Shown here: positions 30,893-40,892 of the stretch, one piece after another | Layout: each line of letters opens with the position of its first letter | Numbering within the stretch: the first letter of the stretch is position 1 | Source of the DNA: UBA1715 sp964346725 | GTDB lineage: Bacteria > Bacteroidota > Bacteroidia > Bacteroidales > UBA1715 | NCBI GenBank assembly: GCA_964346725.1 | Contig: CAYFVM010000002.1 | Coordinates: 1-64,000, forward strand | Length of the DNA: 64,000 nt | Reading direction: 5' to 3' | Program-made: the position numbers and the translations under genes | Notes under the pieces: model-generated | The model's database searches: none | Seen by the model: the letters and a program-made list of their open reading frames with translations, nothing else | What the model was told of the DNA's origin: nothing

Positions 30893-31304
30893 TGAGTTTA
30901 TTGAAAAAAGATTTTTTCTTTGTTTTGCCGTAGTTGGTACTCAATGATTCATCCATTGTACCTACTTGTAGTATGGTGCAAATTTTTGACCAATCAATTT
31001 CTCCGCCAAATTCCACGTTCTTATCGTCAATATATATATCAGCGTCAATTTTTCGACTGACTTGAGATTCGTCGAATTCTTCTTCGGGATAGTTTTTGTT
31101 TATAGCATAAAATTCTACACCGTTTTCACGACAAAATTCAACCGCTTCGTTGAGCATATTGCCGCTTCGATATGTCCATAAAATAAGTTTGTCTCCGCGT
31201 TTTTGGAGTTCGCGTAAAGTTTCAAAGGCGAACAATTTTTTCTCTCCTATCTCAGGATATTTATGTTCTACCAATGTCCCGTCAAAATCTATAGCTATCT
31301 TCAT
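30882..31304 (-). CDS. Small HAD-like hydrolase
   Basis: 140 residues. The start MKIAIDFDGTLVEHKYP carries the HAD motif I DxD (D6, D8) and is followed by LILWTYRSG (motif II-like) and ADIYIDDKNVEFGG (motif IV-like). There is no cap domain, as in short phosphatase-like HAD proteins common in Bacteroides. The last 25 residues are Lys-rich and not conserved in the fold. The substrate is unknown. It sits between recQ (1-bp gap) and priA (11-bp overlap), so it is cotranscribed with DNA-repair genes, perhaps only by convenience. Confidence 0.8.
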   Translation of the reverse strand: MKIAIDFDGTLVEHKYPEIGEKKLFAFETLRELQKRGDKLILWTYRSGNMLNEAVEFCRENGVEFYAINKNYPEEEFDESQVSRKIDADIYIDDKNVEFGGEIDWSKICTILQVGTMDESLSTNYGKTKKKSFFNKLIGK

Positions 31305-31305
31305 T

Positions 31306-33489
31306 TTAGTTCGCCTTTTCAGATAAAAATTTAATTCTTACAAGTCGGACTTCTTCTTCGGAATAGGTTCCATCGTTTGTCCATTCGTCTATTGCATCTT
31401 GCACTTGCTCCGATTCTGAAGTAGAGAAATAGTCGTAAAGTTCGTCTATTGCATCTTCTTCAATTACTTCATTAATGTAATAGTCAATATTGATTTTCAT
31501 ACCAGAATTGACGATGCTTTCAATTTCAATGAGTAGTTCATTTAAATTAATTCCAAGAGCTTCGGCTATGGTGTCGAGTGATAGTTTTTTGTCTATGTTG
31601 GTAATAATTTGGACTTTGTTTCCCGATTTATTTACCACAGATTTAACCACCATGTCTTGAGGACGTTCTATCTCGTTTTCCTCAACATAGCGCGCAATCA
31701 CGTCTACAAATGGTTGACCGTATTTTTTTGCTTTTCCTTCGCCAACGCCCGAAATGTTTTTCAATTCTTGTAATGTAATAGGATACTGAATAGCCATTTC
31801 GTTTATGGATGCTTCTTGAAAGACAACATACGGAGGAACATTGTTCTTTTTTGCTACGCTTTTGCGCAAATCCATGAGTATAGAAACTAATGTAGTGTCA
31901 AAAGCATCATCGCTTTGAACCGTTTCTGTATCGGTTTCCGTTTGCTCATAGTCATGGTCTTCGGTAATTGTAAATGAGTGCGGTTTGTGGAAAAATGCTT
32001 TTCCTTCGTCTGTAATTTTCAATAAACCGTAATTCTCTATCTCTTTGTCCAATAAACGACCCATGAGCATATGGCGGATAATGGCGTTCCAGTATTTTGG
32101 ATCGTGGTCATCGCCCCAACCAAATTCGTCAAGTTCGTTGTGTTTGTATGTTTTAATTTCTGAGGAATTATTCCCCATCAGAATTTCAACAATGTGTCCT
32201 TGTTTGAAACGTTGTTTAACCGTTTTAATCGTTTTAAGAACTTTAATCACCTCGTTCATAACCTCAATTTGCGGTTTTGGATGCAAGCAGTTGTCGCAAT
32301 TACCACAATTTTCGGTCATTTCTTCACCAAAATAATTCAAGAGCACTCGTACGCGGCACAAACTGGATTCGGCATATGAAGACGTTTCGAGCAATAATTG
32401 TTTTCCAATTTCTTGTTCAGCAACCGGTTTGCCTTCCATGAATTTTTCAAGACGAAGAATGTCTTTGTAGCTATAGAATGCGATACATTTTCCTTCGCCA
32501 CCATCGCGACCGGCACGACCTGTTTCTTGGTAATATCCTTCCAATGATTTTGGAATGTTGTAGTGTATCACAAAGCGAACGTCGGGTTTGTCTATTCCCA
32601 TACCAAAAGCTATGGTCGCAACAATTACATCAACTTCCTCCATCAAGAACATATCTTGATTTTTCGAACGCGTGTGCGCATCAAGTCCGGCGTGGTATGG
32701 AAGAGCTTTTATCCCATTCACAACTAGTGTGTTGGCAAGTTCTTCAACTTTTTTTCTACTCAAACAATATATGATACCCGATTTACCGGTATTATCTCGT
32801 ATAAATTTAATTATTTGCTTCGTTGCATCAACTTGCGGACGAATTTCGTAGTACAGATTCTTTCTGCGGAATGATGATTTGAAGACTTTTGCATCCAACA
32901 TTCCCAAGTTTTTCTGAATATCGTGTTGCACCTTTGGCGTTGCTGTAGCGGTAAGTGCAATGATTGGCGCACGACCAATTGCTTCAACTATTGGTTTGAT
33001 TCGTCGGTATTCCGGGCGGAAATCGTGTCCCCACTCTGAAATACAGTGTGCTTCATCAATTGCAAAGAACGAAATCGTAATGCTTTTGAAAAACTCAACG
33101 TTGTCTTCTTTTGTGAGTGACTCGGGAGCAACGTATAGTAATTTTGTGATACCAGTTCGTACATCTTCTTTTACGCGAAGAATTTCTGCTCTGCTAAGTG
33201 AAGAATTTAAAAAGTGCGCAATTCTATTGTCAGTGCTGAAGCCACGCATGGCATCAACTTGATTTTTCATTAATGCAATAAGAGGCGAAATAACAATAGC
33301 CGTCCCATCAAGAAGCATTGCTGGAAGTTGGTAACACAATGATTTGCCACCGCCCGTAGGCATCAACACAAACGTGTCATTGTTGTCCATCAAACTTTCA
33401 ATAACTTCTTTTTGGTTCCCTTTAAAAGAATCAAATCCAAATTTTTCTTTTAAACAATGTAGTAATTCTATTTCGCTAATTTTCGCCAT
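31306..33489 (-). CDS. recQ: ATP-dependent DNA helicase RecQ
   Basis: 727 residues. Walker A MPTGGGKSLCYQLP is near residue 40, DEAHCISEWGHDFR near 143, helicase motif VI YYQETGRAGRDGG follows, then the zinc-binding cysteines (CR...CGNCDNC), a winged-helix RQC domain, and an HRDC-like domain at about 530-600 (LQELKNISGVGEGKAKKYG). An additional acidic C-terminal region of about 90 residues (after VKSVVNKSGNK) is typical of the Bacteroidetes form. It is first in a recQ-HAD-priA unit. Confidence 0.95.
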   Translation of the reverse strand: MAKISEIELLHCLKEKFGFDSFKGNQKEVIESLMDNNDTFVLMPTGGGKSLCYQLPAMLLDGTAIVISPLIALMKNQVDAMRGFSTDNRIAHFLNSSLSRAEILRVKEDVRTGITKLLYVAPESLTKEDNVEFFKSITISFFAIDEAHCISEWGHDFRPEYRRIKPIVEAIGRAPIIALTATATPKVQHDIQKNLGMLDAKVFKSSFRRKNLYYEIRPQVDATKQIIKFIRDNTGKSGIIYCLSRKKVEELANTLVVNGIKALPYHAGLDAHTRSKNQDMFLMEEVDVIVATIAFGMGIDKPDVRFVIHYNIPKSLEGYYQETGRAGRDGGEGKCIAFYSYKDILRLEKFMEGKPVAEQEIGKQLLLETSSYAESSLCRVRVLLNYFGEEMTENCGNCDNCLHPKPQIEVMNEVIKVLKTIKTVKQRFKQGHIVEILMGNNSSEIKTYKHNELDEFGWGDDHDPKYWNAIIRHMLMGRLLDKEIENYGLLKITDEGKAFFHKPHSFTITEDHDYEQTETDTETVQSDDAFDTTLVSILMDLRKSVAKKNNVPPYVVFQEASINEMAIQYPITLQELKNISGVGEGKAKKYGQPFVDVIARYVEENEIERPQDMVVKSVVNKSGNKVQIITNIDKKLSLDTIAEALGINLNELLIEIESIVNSGMKINIDYYINEVIEEDAIDELYDYFSTSESEQVQDAIDEWTNDGTYSEEEVRLVRIKFLSEKAN

Positions 33490-33511
33490 GCTCTGCCCTC
33501 GTTATCAAATT

Positions 33512-33539
33512 GAAATATAATCTGTTATTTTTAAAACAA
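33512..33539 (-). promoter_or_regulatory. Possible recQ promoter
   Basis: On the minus strand, TTG (33539-33537) is followed 17 bases later by TATATTTC (33519-33512), one mismatch from TAnnTTTG and with a slightly short spacer. The recQ start is at 33489. Confidence 0.35.
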
Positions 33540-33556
33540 CCAACGAGATTATTAGA

Positions 33557-33564
33557 TAAATTTG
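33557..33564 (+). promoter_or_regulatory. Promoter -7 box upstream of kdsD
   Basis: TAAATTTG matches TAnnTTTG and lies 43 bp before the kdsD start in the divergent recQ-kdsD spacer. No TTG is seen at the standard upstream distance. Confidence 0.45.
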
Positions 33565-33607
33565 CCTAGTGAAAATAGTATAATTATTTATATCTACCAA
33601 AAAAAAA

Positions 33608-34585
33608 ATGAATATCGTGAACGACAACCAGGCAATTATAGAAAGTGCAAAACGAATTATACGCGAAGAGTCTCAGTCTATCAGTAATTTAACGAATTAT
33701 TTAGATGATAATTTTGCCATTGTGGTGAAAAATATTCTTGCTTCGAAAGGAAGACTTGTCGTTACCGGAATTGGAAAAAGTGCACTTATCGCAACTAAAA
33801 TCGTTGCAACTATGAATTCTACTGGTACTCCCGCATTATTTATGCACGCCGCTGAGGCAATTCACGGCGATTTGGGAATGATTCAAAAAGAAGATATGGT
33901 TTTGTGTATTTCTAAAAGTGGAAATACTCCTGAAATTAAAGTGCTTGTGCCACTTTTGAAACGTGGCGGAAATAAATTGATAGCAATGGTTTCGGAACGT
34001 TCATCATATCTAGGCGAACATGCCGATTATATGTTGTATGCTCACGTTGACCATGAGGCTGATATAAACAATATGGCTCCCACCAATAGTACAACTGCCC
34101 AGTTGGTTATGGGCGATACGTTGGCTATGTGTTTGTTGGAACAACGGAAATTTACACCGCAAGATTTTGCGAAATATCACCCTGGTGGCGCATTGGGAAA
34201 ACGTATGTATATGCGTGTTGACGACATTTTTGTGGAAGAAAATGCTCCACGCGTTTCACCTACACAGTCAATTTCCGAGACAATCATTGAAATTTCTTCA
34301 AAACGTTTGGGAGCTACCGCCGTTGTAGATGAAAACAATCAATTAATTGGGATTATTACCGATGGTGATATTCGAAGAATGTTGGAAAAAAATACCAACA
34401 TAAACGAAGCCAAAGCGCAAGACATTATGTCCAAAAATCCTAAAACAATTAGTCGTAATGAGTTGGCGGTAAGGGCGTTTGAACAAATGGAGAAAAACAG
34501 CATAACGCAATTGATTGTTACTGATGGCAAAACCTATCTTGGCATGATTCACTTGCACGATTTGTTGCGCGAAGGAATCGTATAG
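33608..34585 (+). CDS. kdsD: D-arabinose 5-phosphate isomerase (KdsD/KpsF family)
   Basis: Makes arabinose 5-phosphate from ribulose 5-phosphate for Kdo in lipopolysaccharide. 325 residues: a SIS domain with VTGIGKSALIATKIVATMNSTGTPALFMHAAEAIHGDLG (about 47-85) and ISKSGNTPEI, then two CBS domains (about 205-325). Start ATG follows an A9 run. It is followed by a U32 peptidase and a polysaccharide flippase, consistent with cell-surface work. Confidence 0.93.
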   Translation: MNIVNDNQAIIESAKRIIREESQSISNLTNYLDDNFAIVVKNILASKGRLVVTGIGKSALIATKIVATMNSTGTPALFMHAAEAIHGDLGMIQKEDMVLCISKSGNTPEIKVLVPLLKRGGNKLIAMVSERSSYLGEHADYMLYAHVDHEADINNMAPTNSTTAQLVMGDTLAMCLLEQRKFTPQDFAKYHPGGALGKRMYMRVDDIFVEENAPRVSPTQSISETIIEISSKRLGATAVVDENNQLIGIITDGDIRRMLEKNTNINEAKAQDIMSKNPKTISRNELAVRAFEQMEKNSITQLIVTDGKTYLGMIHLHDLLREGIV

Positions 34586-34648
34586 TTCCGCTCCGAATAG
34601 TAGAGAGTTACACCTTAATATAATAGTGCTTTTTACGAAAGAAAGCCG

Positions 34649-34656
34649 TATTTTTG
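34649..34656 (+). promoter_or_regulatory. Promoter -7 box upstream of the U32 peptidase gene
   Basis: TATTTTTG matches TAnnTTTG, 24 bp before the start codon at 34681. A TTG -33 element is not obvious. Confidence 0.4.
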
Positions 34657-34680
34657 CCCTCGTTGAAAGGAAAGTTTTGT

Positions 34681-35940
34681 ATGATACAACGAAATGAAAT
34701 AGAGATAATGGCGCCGGTGGGTTCGTACGAATCACTTGCCGCTGCAATTCAAGCTGGCGCAAATTCAGTGTATTTTGGTATTGAAATGTTGAACATGCGT
34801 GCGCGCTCTTCAAACAACTTTACCACCCAAGATTTGATAAAGATTGTAGATACATGCAACGAACATGGCATTAAATCATATTTGACCGTCAACACTATTA
34901 TTTATGACAAGGATATGGAAACCTTGCATAAGGTGATGCAAGCAGCCAAAGATTTCCATGTTTCGGCTATAATCGCTTCTGATATCGCTGCTATTCAATG
35001 TGCACGTGAATATGGCGTTGAGGTTCATCTTTCAACACAATTGAATGTTTCAAATACGCAAGTAGTTAAGTTTTTTGCACAATATGCTGATGTTGTGGTG
35101 CTTGCACGCGAATTAAATTTGATGCAGGTACGTGAAATATACGATGCAATACAAGCAGAAAATATTTGCGGACCTTCGGGACAACAAGTAAAACTTGAAA
35201 TGTTTTGCCATGGTGCGCTCTGTCAGGCAATTTCGGGGAAATGTTATTTGAGTCTTCACGAGCGGAATTATTCTGCCAACAAAGGTGCATGCTTGCAAAC
35301 GTGCAGAAAGGCATATATTGTGACTGAAAAAGAAACGGGCAACGAACTTGAAATTGACAACGAGTACATTATGTCGCCCAAAGATTTGTGTACTATTGGT
35401 TTTCTTGATGAACTAATTGAGGCCGGCGTGCGAGTGCTCAAAATTGAAGGCCGTGCGCGCAGTGCAGAATACGTTAAAACCGTTGTGACTTGTTACAACG
35501 AGGCAATCAACGAAATAGTGCAAGGAACCTATACCGACAATAAAGATGCAAAAGTAGCAGCCTGGAAGGAACGTCTTTCTCGCGTATTCAATCGCGGTTT
35601 TTGGAATGGCTATTATCTTGGCCAGCGTTTGGGCGAATGGAGCACGCACTATGGAAGTAGCGCTACAAAGATTAAAGTTGCCTTGGGCAAATGCACAAAT
35701 TATTTCTCAAACCTCAATGTAGCAGAATTCCTCATGCAGTCAGATGAGTTGAACGAAGGTGATGAGGTTATGATAATTGGACCTACAACCGGTGTGGTAG
35801 AAATGAAAGCACACGATATGTATGTGAATTTGCAAAAAGTAGAAAAAACCGTCAAAGGTGAATTGTTTTCAATAAAAACAGAAGAAAAAGTGCGTCGTGG
35901 CGACAAACTTTTCAAAGTAATTGTAAATAACTTTCAATGA
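34681..35940 (+). CDS. U32 family peptidase / tRNA or rRNA hydroxylation-type protein
   Basis: 419 residues from ATG 34681. The signature start is IEIMAPVGSYESLAAAIQAGANSVYFG, and the cysteine-rich U32 block is MFCHGALCQAISGKCYLS...NKGACLQTCRKAY at about 179-212. Members called collagenase-like peptidases include RlhA and TrhP, which hydroxylate RNA; the conserved cysteines fit an Fe-S or radical role. Which of these activities it has cannot be told. The stop overlaps the start of the flippase gene (ATGA). Confidence 0.85.
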   Translation: MIQRNEIEIMAPVGSYESLAAAIQAGANSVYFGIEMLNMRARSSNNFTTQDLIKIVDTCNEHGIKSYLTVNTIIYDKDMETLHKVMQAAKDFHVSAIIASDIAAIQCAREYGVEVHLSTQLNVSNTQVVKFFAQYADVVVLARELNLMQVREIYDAIQAENICGPSGQQVKLEMFCHGALCQAISGKCYLSLHERNYSANKGACLQTCRKAYIVTEKETGNELEIDNEYIMSPKDLCTIGFLDELIEAGVRVLKIEGRARSAEYVKTVVTCYNEAINEIVQGTYTDNKDAKVAAWKERLSRVFNRGFWNGYYLGQRLGEWSTHYGSSATKIKVALGKCTNYFSNLNVAEFLMQSDELNEGDEVMIIGPTTGVVEMKAHDMYVNLQKVEKTVKGELFSIKTEEKVRRGDKLFKVIVNNFQ

Positions 35941-37226
35941 AGATAAAGCAGAAAGTTGCAGTTTTTTTATCGTCTGAAACTACTAAAAACTCAGCTACGT
36001 TGCTTTCTGCCGGAGTAATGGTGCAAGTTATTGCATTGTTGATTTATCCGATTATTACTCGTTTATATGCTCCTGAAGATTTTGGCCTTGTAAGTTTGTT
36101 TTTGAGTATCACGGGAATACTTTCGCTCTTTGCTACGGCGGAATTTCAATATTCTATTGTACTCCCGAAATCCGAATCAAAAGCTGTGGCCTGCTTTTCT
36201 TTTGGTTTTTTTATAATGCTTGGCGTGGTTGCGTTGCTCGTGTGCACGCTGCCGTTTTCGGAACAAATAGCCGATATTTTTAATGCACCAAATTTGGCCG
36301 AATGGTATTGGGCAGTTCCGGTTTTTGTGCTTCTTTCAGGTTCATGGACCTTGCTCAACTATTGGTACACGCGTCACAAACAATTTCGTTCCGTTGGAAA
36401 CTATCAAATGACACAAAGTGTTACCAATGCCATATCAAAATGTGCGTTTGGCTATGCCGGATTGCTCAGCGGCGGACTAATTTTGTCTGCTATTATTGCT
36501 CCGTTTATTGCACTTTGTGTGAGCATAGTTACCACGTATAAAGATGGTTTACACACCTTATTCTCTGTGCGAAAAGAAGACTGCAAAATAGTTGCAAAAG
36601 AGTATGCGAATTTTCCAAAATATTCGTTACCACGGGCTTTGGTCAATAGCATTAGTCGAGGATTGCCTATATTGCTACTTACTCCGTATTTTGGATTGTC
36701 TGAAATTGGATATTTGGGCATGGCGCTTACGTTGGCATTTAGTCCTATTACCATTATTAGCAATTCGTTGTATCAAGTTTTTTATCAAAAAACAGCCGAA
36801 CAAGTGCAACGACGTGAAAGTGTTCGTGCTTTTTTATGGAAATTCATGAAAACAATATTGTCGTTCATCGTTCCCGGTTTTGTATTACTGTATATAATTT
36901 TGCCCGATTTTACCGAATTATTGTTAGGTGAAGGCTGGCATGTTCCCGGAGAATATATCCGCATTATGCTTGTGTGGATTGGTTTGACGGCAATAGTTTC
37001 ACCTTTGTCATATATTCCCGACGTGTTTCAAAAACAAAAAATCGGACTTGCGTTTGAAGTTATACTTGTGTCGGCTCGTGTAATTGGATTGGTAATTGGT
37101 ATTTGGGCACAAAATTTCACTATGGCAATTATGTGCTACAGTATAGGAAGTGCAATTGTAATTTTTACACAATTACTATGGTTCCGGTCGATGGTAACGC
37201 AATATGAGAAAGGATTGCAAGAATAA
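35937..37226 (+). CDS. Oligosaccharide flippase (Wzx-like, MOP superfamily)
   Basis: 429-residue membrane protein with about 12 helices. The N-terminal ATLLSAGVMVQVIALLIYPIITRLYAPEDFGLVSL is characteristic of polysaccharide biosynthesis flippases. It overlaps the U32 gene by 4 bp. There are no glycosyltransferases beside it, so it is not part of a full capsule locus here. Substrate unknown. Confidence 0.86.
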   Translation: MKIKQKVAVFLSSETTKNSATLLSAGVMVQVIALLIYPIITRLYAPEDFGLVSLFLSITGILSLFATAEFQYSIVLPKSESKAVACFSFGFFIMLGVVALLVCTLPFSEQIADIFNAPNLAEWYWAVPVFVLLSGSWTLLNYWYTRHKQFRSVGNYQMTQSVTNAISKCAFGYAGLLSGGLILSAIIAPFIALCVSIVTTYKDGLHTLFSVRKEDCKIVAKEYANFPKYSLPRALVNSISRGLPILLLTPYFGLSEIGYLGMALTLAFSPITIISNSLYQVFYQKTAEQVQRRESVRAFLWKFMKTILSFIVPGFVLLYIILPDFTELLLGEGWHVPGEYIRIMLVWIGLTAIVSPLSYIPDVFQKQKIGLAFEVILVSARVIGLVIGIWAQNFTMAIMCYSIGSAIVIFTQLLWFRSMVTQYEKGLQE

Positions 37227-37393
37227 ATTACCCACATTTCTCATCTGTATTCCCAGAACAAAAACATACTTTTCCTATCGTTTCTTTGGCTTTATTTCAA
37301 AGAAGAATCTGCCGTTTTTTAAAAAAGAATATTTTATTGGGATTTTCTTTATAAAAACGTAATTTTACCAAAAGAATTTTTTAGAATCGATAT

Positions 37394-38986
37394 ATGAAAG
37401 AATCTCTATTACTGGGAGCAGAAGCTATAGCTCTCGGCGCGATTGACGCAGGAATTTCAGGTGTGTACGCATATCCTGGTACTCCGTCAACCGAAATTAC
37501 CGAATTTATCCAAAAATCCAAGGAAGCACAAGAAAAACATATTCGTTCAAAATGGGCATGTAATGAAAAAACAGCATACGAAAGTGCATTAGGAATGTCA
37601 TATGCCGGCAAGCGAGCTCTTGTTTGTATGAAGCACGTTGGTCTTAACGCCTGTGCCGATGCGTTTATGAACTCTGCTATTTCCGGAGTAAATGGCGGTT
37701 TGGTGTTGGTTGTGGCTGATGATCCCTCACAGCACTCTTCACAAAACGAGCAAGATAGTCGTGTGTATGGCAAATTTGCATTGCTTCCGCTTGTAGAACC
37801 TTCTACACAACAAGAAGCATACGATTGTGTACACTATGCTTTTGAGATGTCGGAAAAAATGCGTTTGCCGTTTATTCTTCGTGTTACAACGCGTTTGTCA
37901 CACTCTCGTTCTATAATTTCTAAAAGAAAATATCACGAACAGAATGCGTTCAATCCACAATTGCAACGCGAACGTTGGATAACACTTCCAGCGTATGCAC
38001 GACGTCAGTACAATGCGTTGGTTGCTCAACAAGATGAATTGACTGCGCTTTCAGAAAATTCACCTTTTATGAAAGTCATAGAAGGCACATCAAAGAAGGC
38101 TGTGATTGCGTTTGGTTTAGCATACAACTACGTGATGGAAGTTCGTGAAACGAATTACCTTGACGTTTCGGTGTTGAAAATCTCTCAATATCCGTTGCCT
38201 CGTAAGCAAATTGCTGAATTCCTTACAAAATATGACGATATACTTGTAGCCGAAGAGGGATATCCGGTAGTAGAAGAATATTTACGTGGTTTCCTTGACA
38301 ATAGTAAACTTCGTGGAAAACTTGATGGTGCGCTTAATAGAACCGGAGAATTGAATCCGGAATTTATGGCAGCCGCAATGGGCGTGGCTCCGGCAAAAAC
38401 TGCCGAAGTTTTATCATTGATGGTAAACCGTCCGCCTGCACTCTGCAAAGGTTGCGGCCATCGCGATACATACGAAGCTTTGAATGCGGCATTTGTTGGA
38501 TACAAAGAACATCATGTGTTTGGTGACATTGGTTGCTACACGCTTGGCGCGCTTAAACCATACGAAGCCATCACTGCTTGTATCGATATGGGTGCTTCAA
38601 TCACAATGGCGAAAGGTGCTGCCGATGCCGGACTTCATCCTGCAGTAGCGATTATCGGTGACTCTACCTTTACTCATTCAGGTATGACCGGACTTCTTGA
38701 TGCGGTGAATGAAAACACAAAAATGACCATCATCATTTCCGATAACTCAACTACCGCAATGACCGGAGGTCAGGATTCTGCCGGAACAAACAAACTACAC
38801 CTTATCTGCAAAGGTCTTGGCGTAGACGAAAATCACATTCGTGTGATGGTTCCTCTCAAATCAAATCTTGAGAAGAATATCGAACTTATGAAAGAAGAAT
38901 TTGAATACGATGGCGTTTCCGTAATTCTTGCACAAAGAGAATGCGTTCAAACAGCAATTAAAAACAAAAAGAAACTCAACAAATGA
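37394..38986 (+). CDS. iorA: Indolepyruvate oxidoreductase alpha subunit (IorA)
   Basis: TPP-dependent oxidative decarboxylation of aryl pyruvates to aryl-acetyl-CoA. 530 residues: the pyrimidine-binding domain YAYPGTPSTEITEF at about 25-38, VCMKHVGLNACADAF, and the TPP-binding domain LCKGCGHRDTYEAL (about 354-367) with GDIGCYTLG. It ends at KNKKKLNK with no C-terminal [4Fe-4S] ferredoxin domain, unlike the roughly 600-residue archaeal and clostridial enzymes. The stop overlaps iorB (ATGA). The operon continues with paaK and an ACT protein. Confidence 0.93.
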   Translation: MKESLLLGAEAIALGAIDAGISGVYAYPGTPSTEITEFIQKSKEAQEKHIRSKWACNEKTAYESALGMSYAGKRALVCMKHVGLNACADAFMNSAISGVNGGLVLVVADDPSQHSSQNEQDSRVYGKFALLPLVEPSTQQEAYDCVHYAFEMSEKMRLPFILRVTTRLSHSRSIISKRKYHEQNAFNPQLQRERWITLPAYARRQYNALVAQQDELTALSENSPFMKVIEGTSKKAVIAFGLAYNYVMEVRETNYLDVSVLKISQYPLPRKQIAEFLTKYDDILVAEEGYPVVEEYLRGFLDNSKLRGKLDGALNRTGELNPEFMAAAMGVAPAKTAEVLSLMVNRPPALCKGCGHRDTYEALNAAFVGYKEHHVFGDIGCYTLGALKPYEAITACIDMGASITMAKGAADAGLHPAVAIIGDSTFTHSGMTGLLDAVNENTKMTIIISDNSTTAMTGGQDSAGTNKLHLICKGLGVDENHIRVMVPLKSNLEKNIELMKEEFEYDGVSVILAQRECVQTAIKNKKKLNK

Positions 38987-39561
38987 TTAAGAATATAATT
39001 TTGTCGGGAGTGGGCGGTCAAGGAATTTTGACTATCGCCTCTATTATTGACCTTGCGGCAATGCACTCCAATCTTAACGTAAAACAAGCCGAAGTTCACG
39101 GAATGAGCCAACGTGGTGGCGATGTGCAATCAAATTTGCGCATTTCCGATCAGGAAATTTATTCTGACCTTATACCAAAAGGCGAAGCCGACATTGTGTT
39201 GGCTATGGAACCGCTTGAAGCATTGCGTTACGTGCCGTTTCTTAAAAAAGACGGAATCATTATTACTTCATCGGGATGTATGAAAAATATTCCTAATTAT
39301 CCTGACGAAGCAAAAGTGTTAGAAGCCATTAAAAACAGTGGTTTCAAGTACGTGATTATTGATTCCGAAGAAATAGCAAAGAATTTGAGCGAACGCGTTT
39401 CAAATGTGGTGATAGCCGGTGCCGTTGCTCCAATTATTGGCATCGATGCAAAAGTGATGGAACAAAGCGTGAAAGAATTGTTTGCTTCTAAAGGTGAAGA
39501 AATAGTTGCAATGAATGTGAAAGCATTTGAAACAGGTTTAGAATACAGTAAAAATCTCTAA
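38983..39561 (+). CDS. iorB: Indolepyruvate oxidoreductase beta subunit (IorB)
   Basis: 192 residues of the gamma-type pyruvate:ferredoxin oxidoreductase domain: IILSGVGGQGILTIASII at the start, EVHGMSQRGGDVQSNLRISDQEIYSDLIPKGEADIVLAMEPLEALRY. It forms the catalytic pair with IorA and starts within its stop codon. paaK follows after 1 bp. Confidence 0.95.
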   Translation: MIKNIILSGVGGQGILTIASIIDLAAMHSNLNVKQAEVHGMSQRGGDVQSNLRISDQEIYSDLIPKGEADIVLAMEPLEALRYVPFLKKDGIIITSSGCMKNIPNYPDEAKVLEAIKNSGFKYVIIDSEEIAKNLSERVSNVVIAGAVAPIIGIDAKVMEQSVKELFASKGEEIVAMNVKAFETGLEYSKNL

Positions 39562-39562
39562 T

Positions 39563-40864
39563 ATGATTTGGAACAAGACAATAGAGTGTATGGACCGCAA
39601 GTCAATGCGGAAACTACAAGGTGAACGATTGAGACGAGTTGTTGAGCAGGTGTATCACAATTGTGCTCCATATCGTGAAAGAATGCAGCAAGCAGGCGTT
39701 TTGCCGTCAGACATTCAAACGATAGATGATATCGTAAAACTTCCTTTTACATCGAAAAAGGATTTGCGTGATTATTATCCATGGGGTTTGTTGTCGGTTC
39801 CACTTTCTGAGATTGTAAAAATTCATGCTTCTTCGGGAACTACCGGAAAACCTATCGTTATGGGATATACTCGTAAAGATATTGATAACTGGTCTGAAGC
39901 CGGTGCTCGTTGTTATTCGGCTTATGGTTTGGGCAAAGACGATATTATTCAGATTTCATACGGTTACGGTTTGTTTACCGGTGGTTTGGGAGCGCACGAT
40001 GCTTCTTTGAAACTTGGTGCTACTACCATTCCTATTTCTGCCGGAAATACCGAGAAGCAATTGCTTCTTATGCACGATTTGGGCACAACCGCATTGGCTT
40101 GTACGCCTTCGTATGCCTTGTATTTGGCTGAATCGTTGGAAAAATCGGGAATTCCTCGCAATGAAATTCAATTGAAGGTGGGAATTTTCGGTGCAGAACC
40201 ATGGACAGAAGAAATGCGTAAAGAAATTGAATATCGTCTTGGAATAAAGGCATACGATATCTATGGATTGACAGAAATTTCCGGTCCTGGTGTTGGTTTC
40301 GAATGCGAATGCCAAAACGGAACGCACTTGAACGAAGATTTGTTTTTCCCTGAAATTATTAACCCTGAAACAGGCGAACAGGTTGCCGATGGCGAAGAAG
40401 GTGAACTTGTATTTACTACTTTGACCAAAGAAGGTATGCCGCTTATTCGTTTCCGCACACGCGACTTAACGCGTTTAACTCGTGGCACGTGCGAATGTGG
40501 AAGAACGTTGGTGAAAATGGGAAAAATACTCGGAAGAACCGACGATATGTTGATTATTCGTGGTGTGAACGTGTTCCCATCGCAGGTAGAATCTGTTTTG
40601 TGTACGTTGCAAGAGGTTGAACCGCATTTCTTCATCACTGTTGACCGTATAAATAATACCGATACCTTCGACATTGACGTTGAGGTGAAAGAACAATACT
40701 ATTCTGACGTGATGAGCGATATGGAGAAATTGAGAAAGAAAATCGCTCATGCTATCCAAAACGTGGTGGGAATTCAACCAAACATTAAACCGGTTGCTCC
40801 AAATACCATCGAACGTAGTCAGGGTAAGGCAAAACGCGTGAATGACAAACGAAAATTCAAATAA
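39563..40864 (+). CDS. paaK: Phenylacetate-CoA ligase
   Basis: Adenylate-forming enzyme, 433 residues. HASSGTTGKPIVMGYT at about 88-103 is the AMP-binding P-loop, YGLTEISGPGVGFEC near 233, then RTRDLTRL, GRTDDMLIIRGVNVFPSQVE, and the terminal RSQGKAKRV with the catalytic lysine region. Together with IorAB it would interconvert aryl pyruvate, aryl-acetyl-CoA and aryl acetate, with ATP made in the reverse direction. This conserved trio marks aromatic amino acid catabolism in Bacteroides relatives. Confidence 0.94.
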   Translation: MIWNKTIECMDRKSMRKLQGERLRRVVEQVYHNCAPYRERMQQAGVLPSDIQTIDDIVKLPFTSKKDLRDYYPWGLLSVPLSEIVKIHASSGTTGKPIVMGYTRKDIDNWSEAGARCYSAYGLGKDDIIQISYGYGLFTGGLGAHDASLKLGATTIPISAGNTEKQLLLMHDLGTTALACTPSYALYLAESLEKSGIPRNEIQLKVGIFGAEPWTEEMRKEIEYRLGIKAYDIYGLTEISGPGVGFECECQNGTHLNEDLFFPEIINPETGEQVADGEEGELVFTTLTKEGMPLIRFRTRDLTRLTRGTCECGRTLVKMGKILGRTDDMLIIRGVNVFPSQVESVLCTLQEVEPHFFITVDRINNTDTFDIDVEVKEQYYSDVMSDMEKLRKKIAHAIQNVVGIQPNIKPVAPNTIERSQGKAKRVNDKRKFK

Positions 40865-40892
40865 GATAATCGAACACTAAAAACATACAACA

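Noticed and set aside
37279..37320. TTCTTTG...CAAAGAA hairpin after the flippase gene as a terminator
   Set aside because: 7-bp stem not followed directly by a T run; the later T6 lies too far away.
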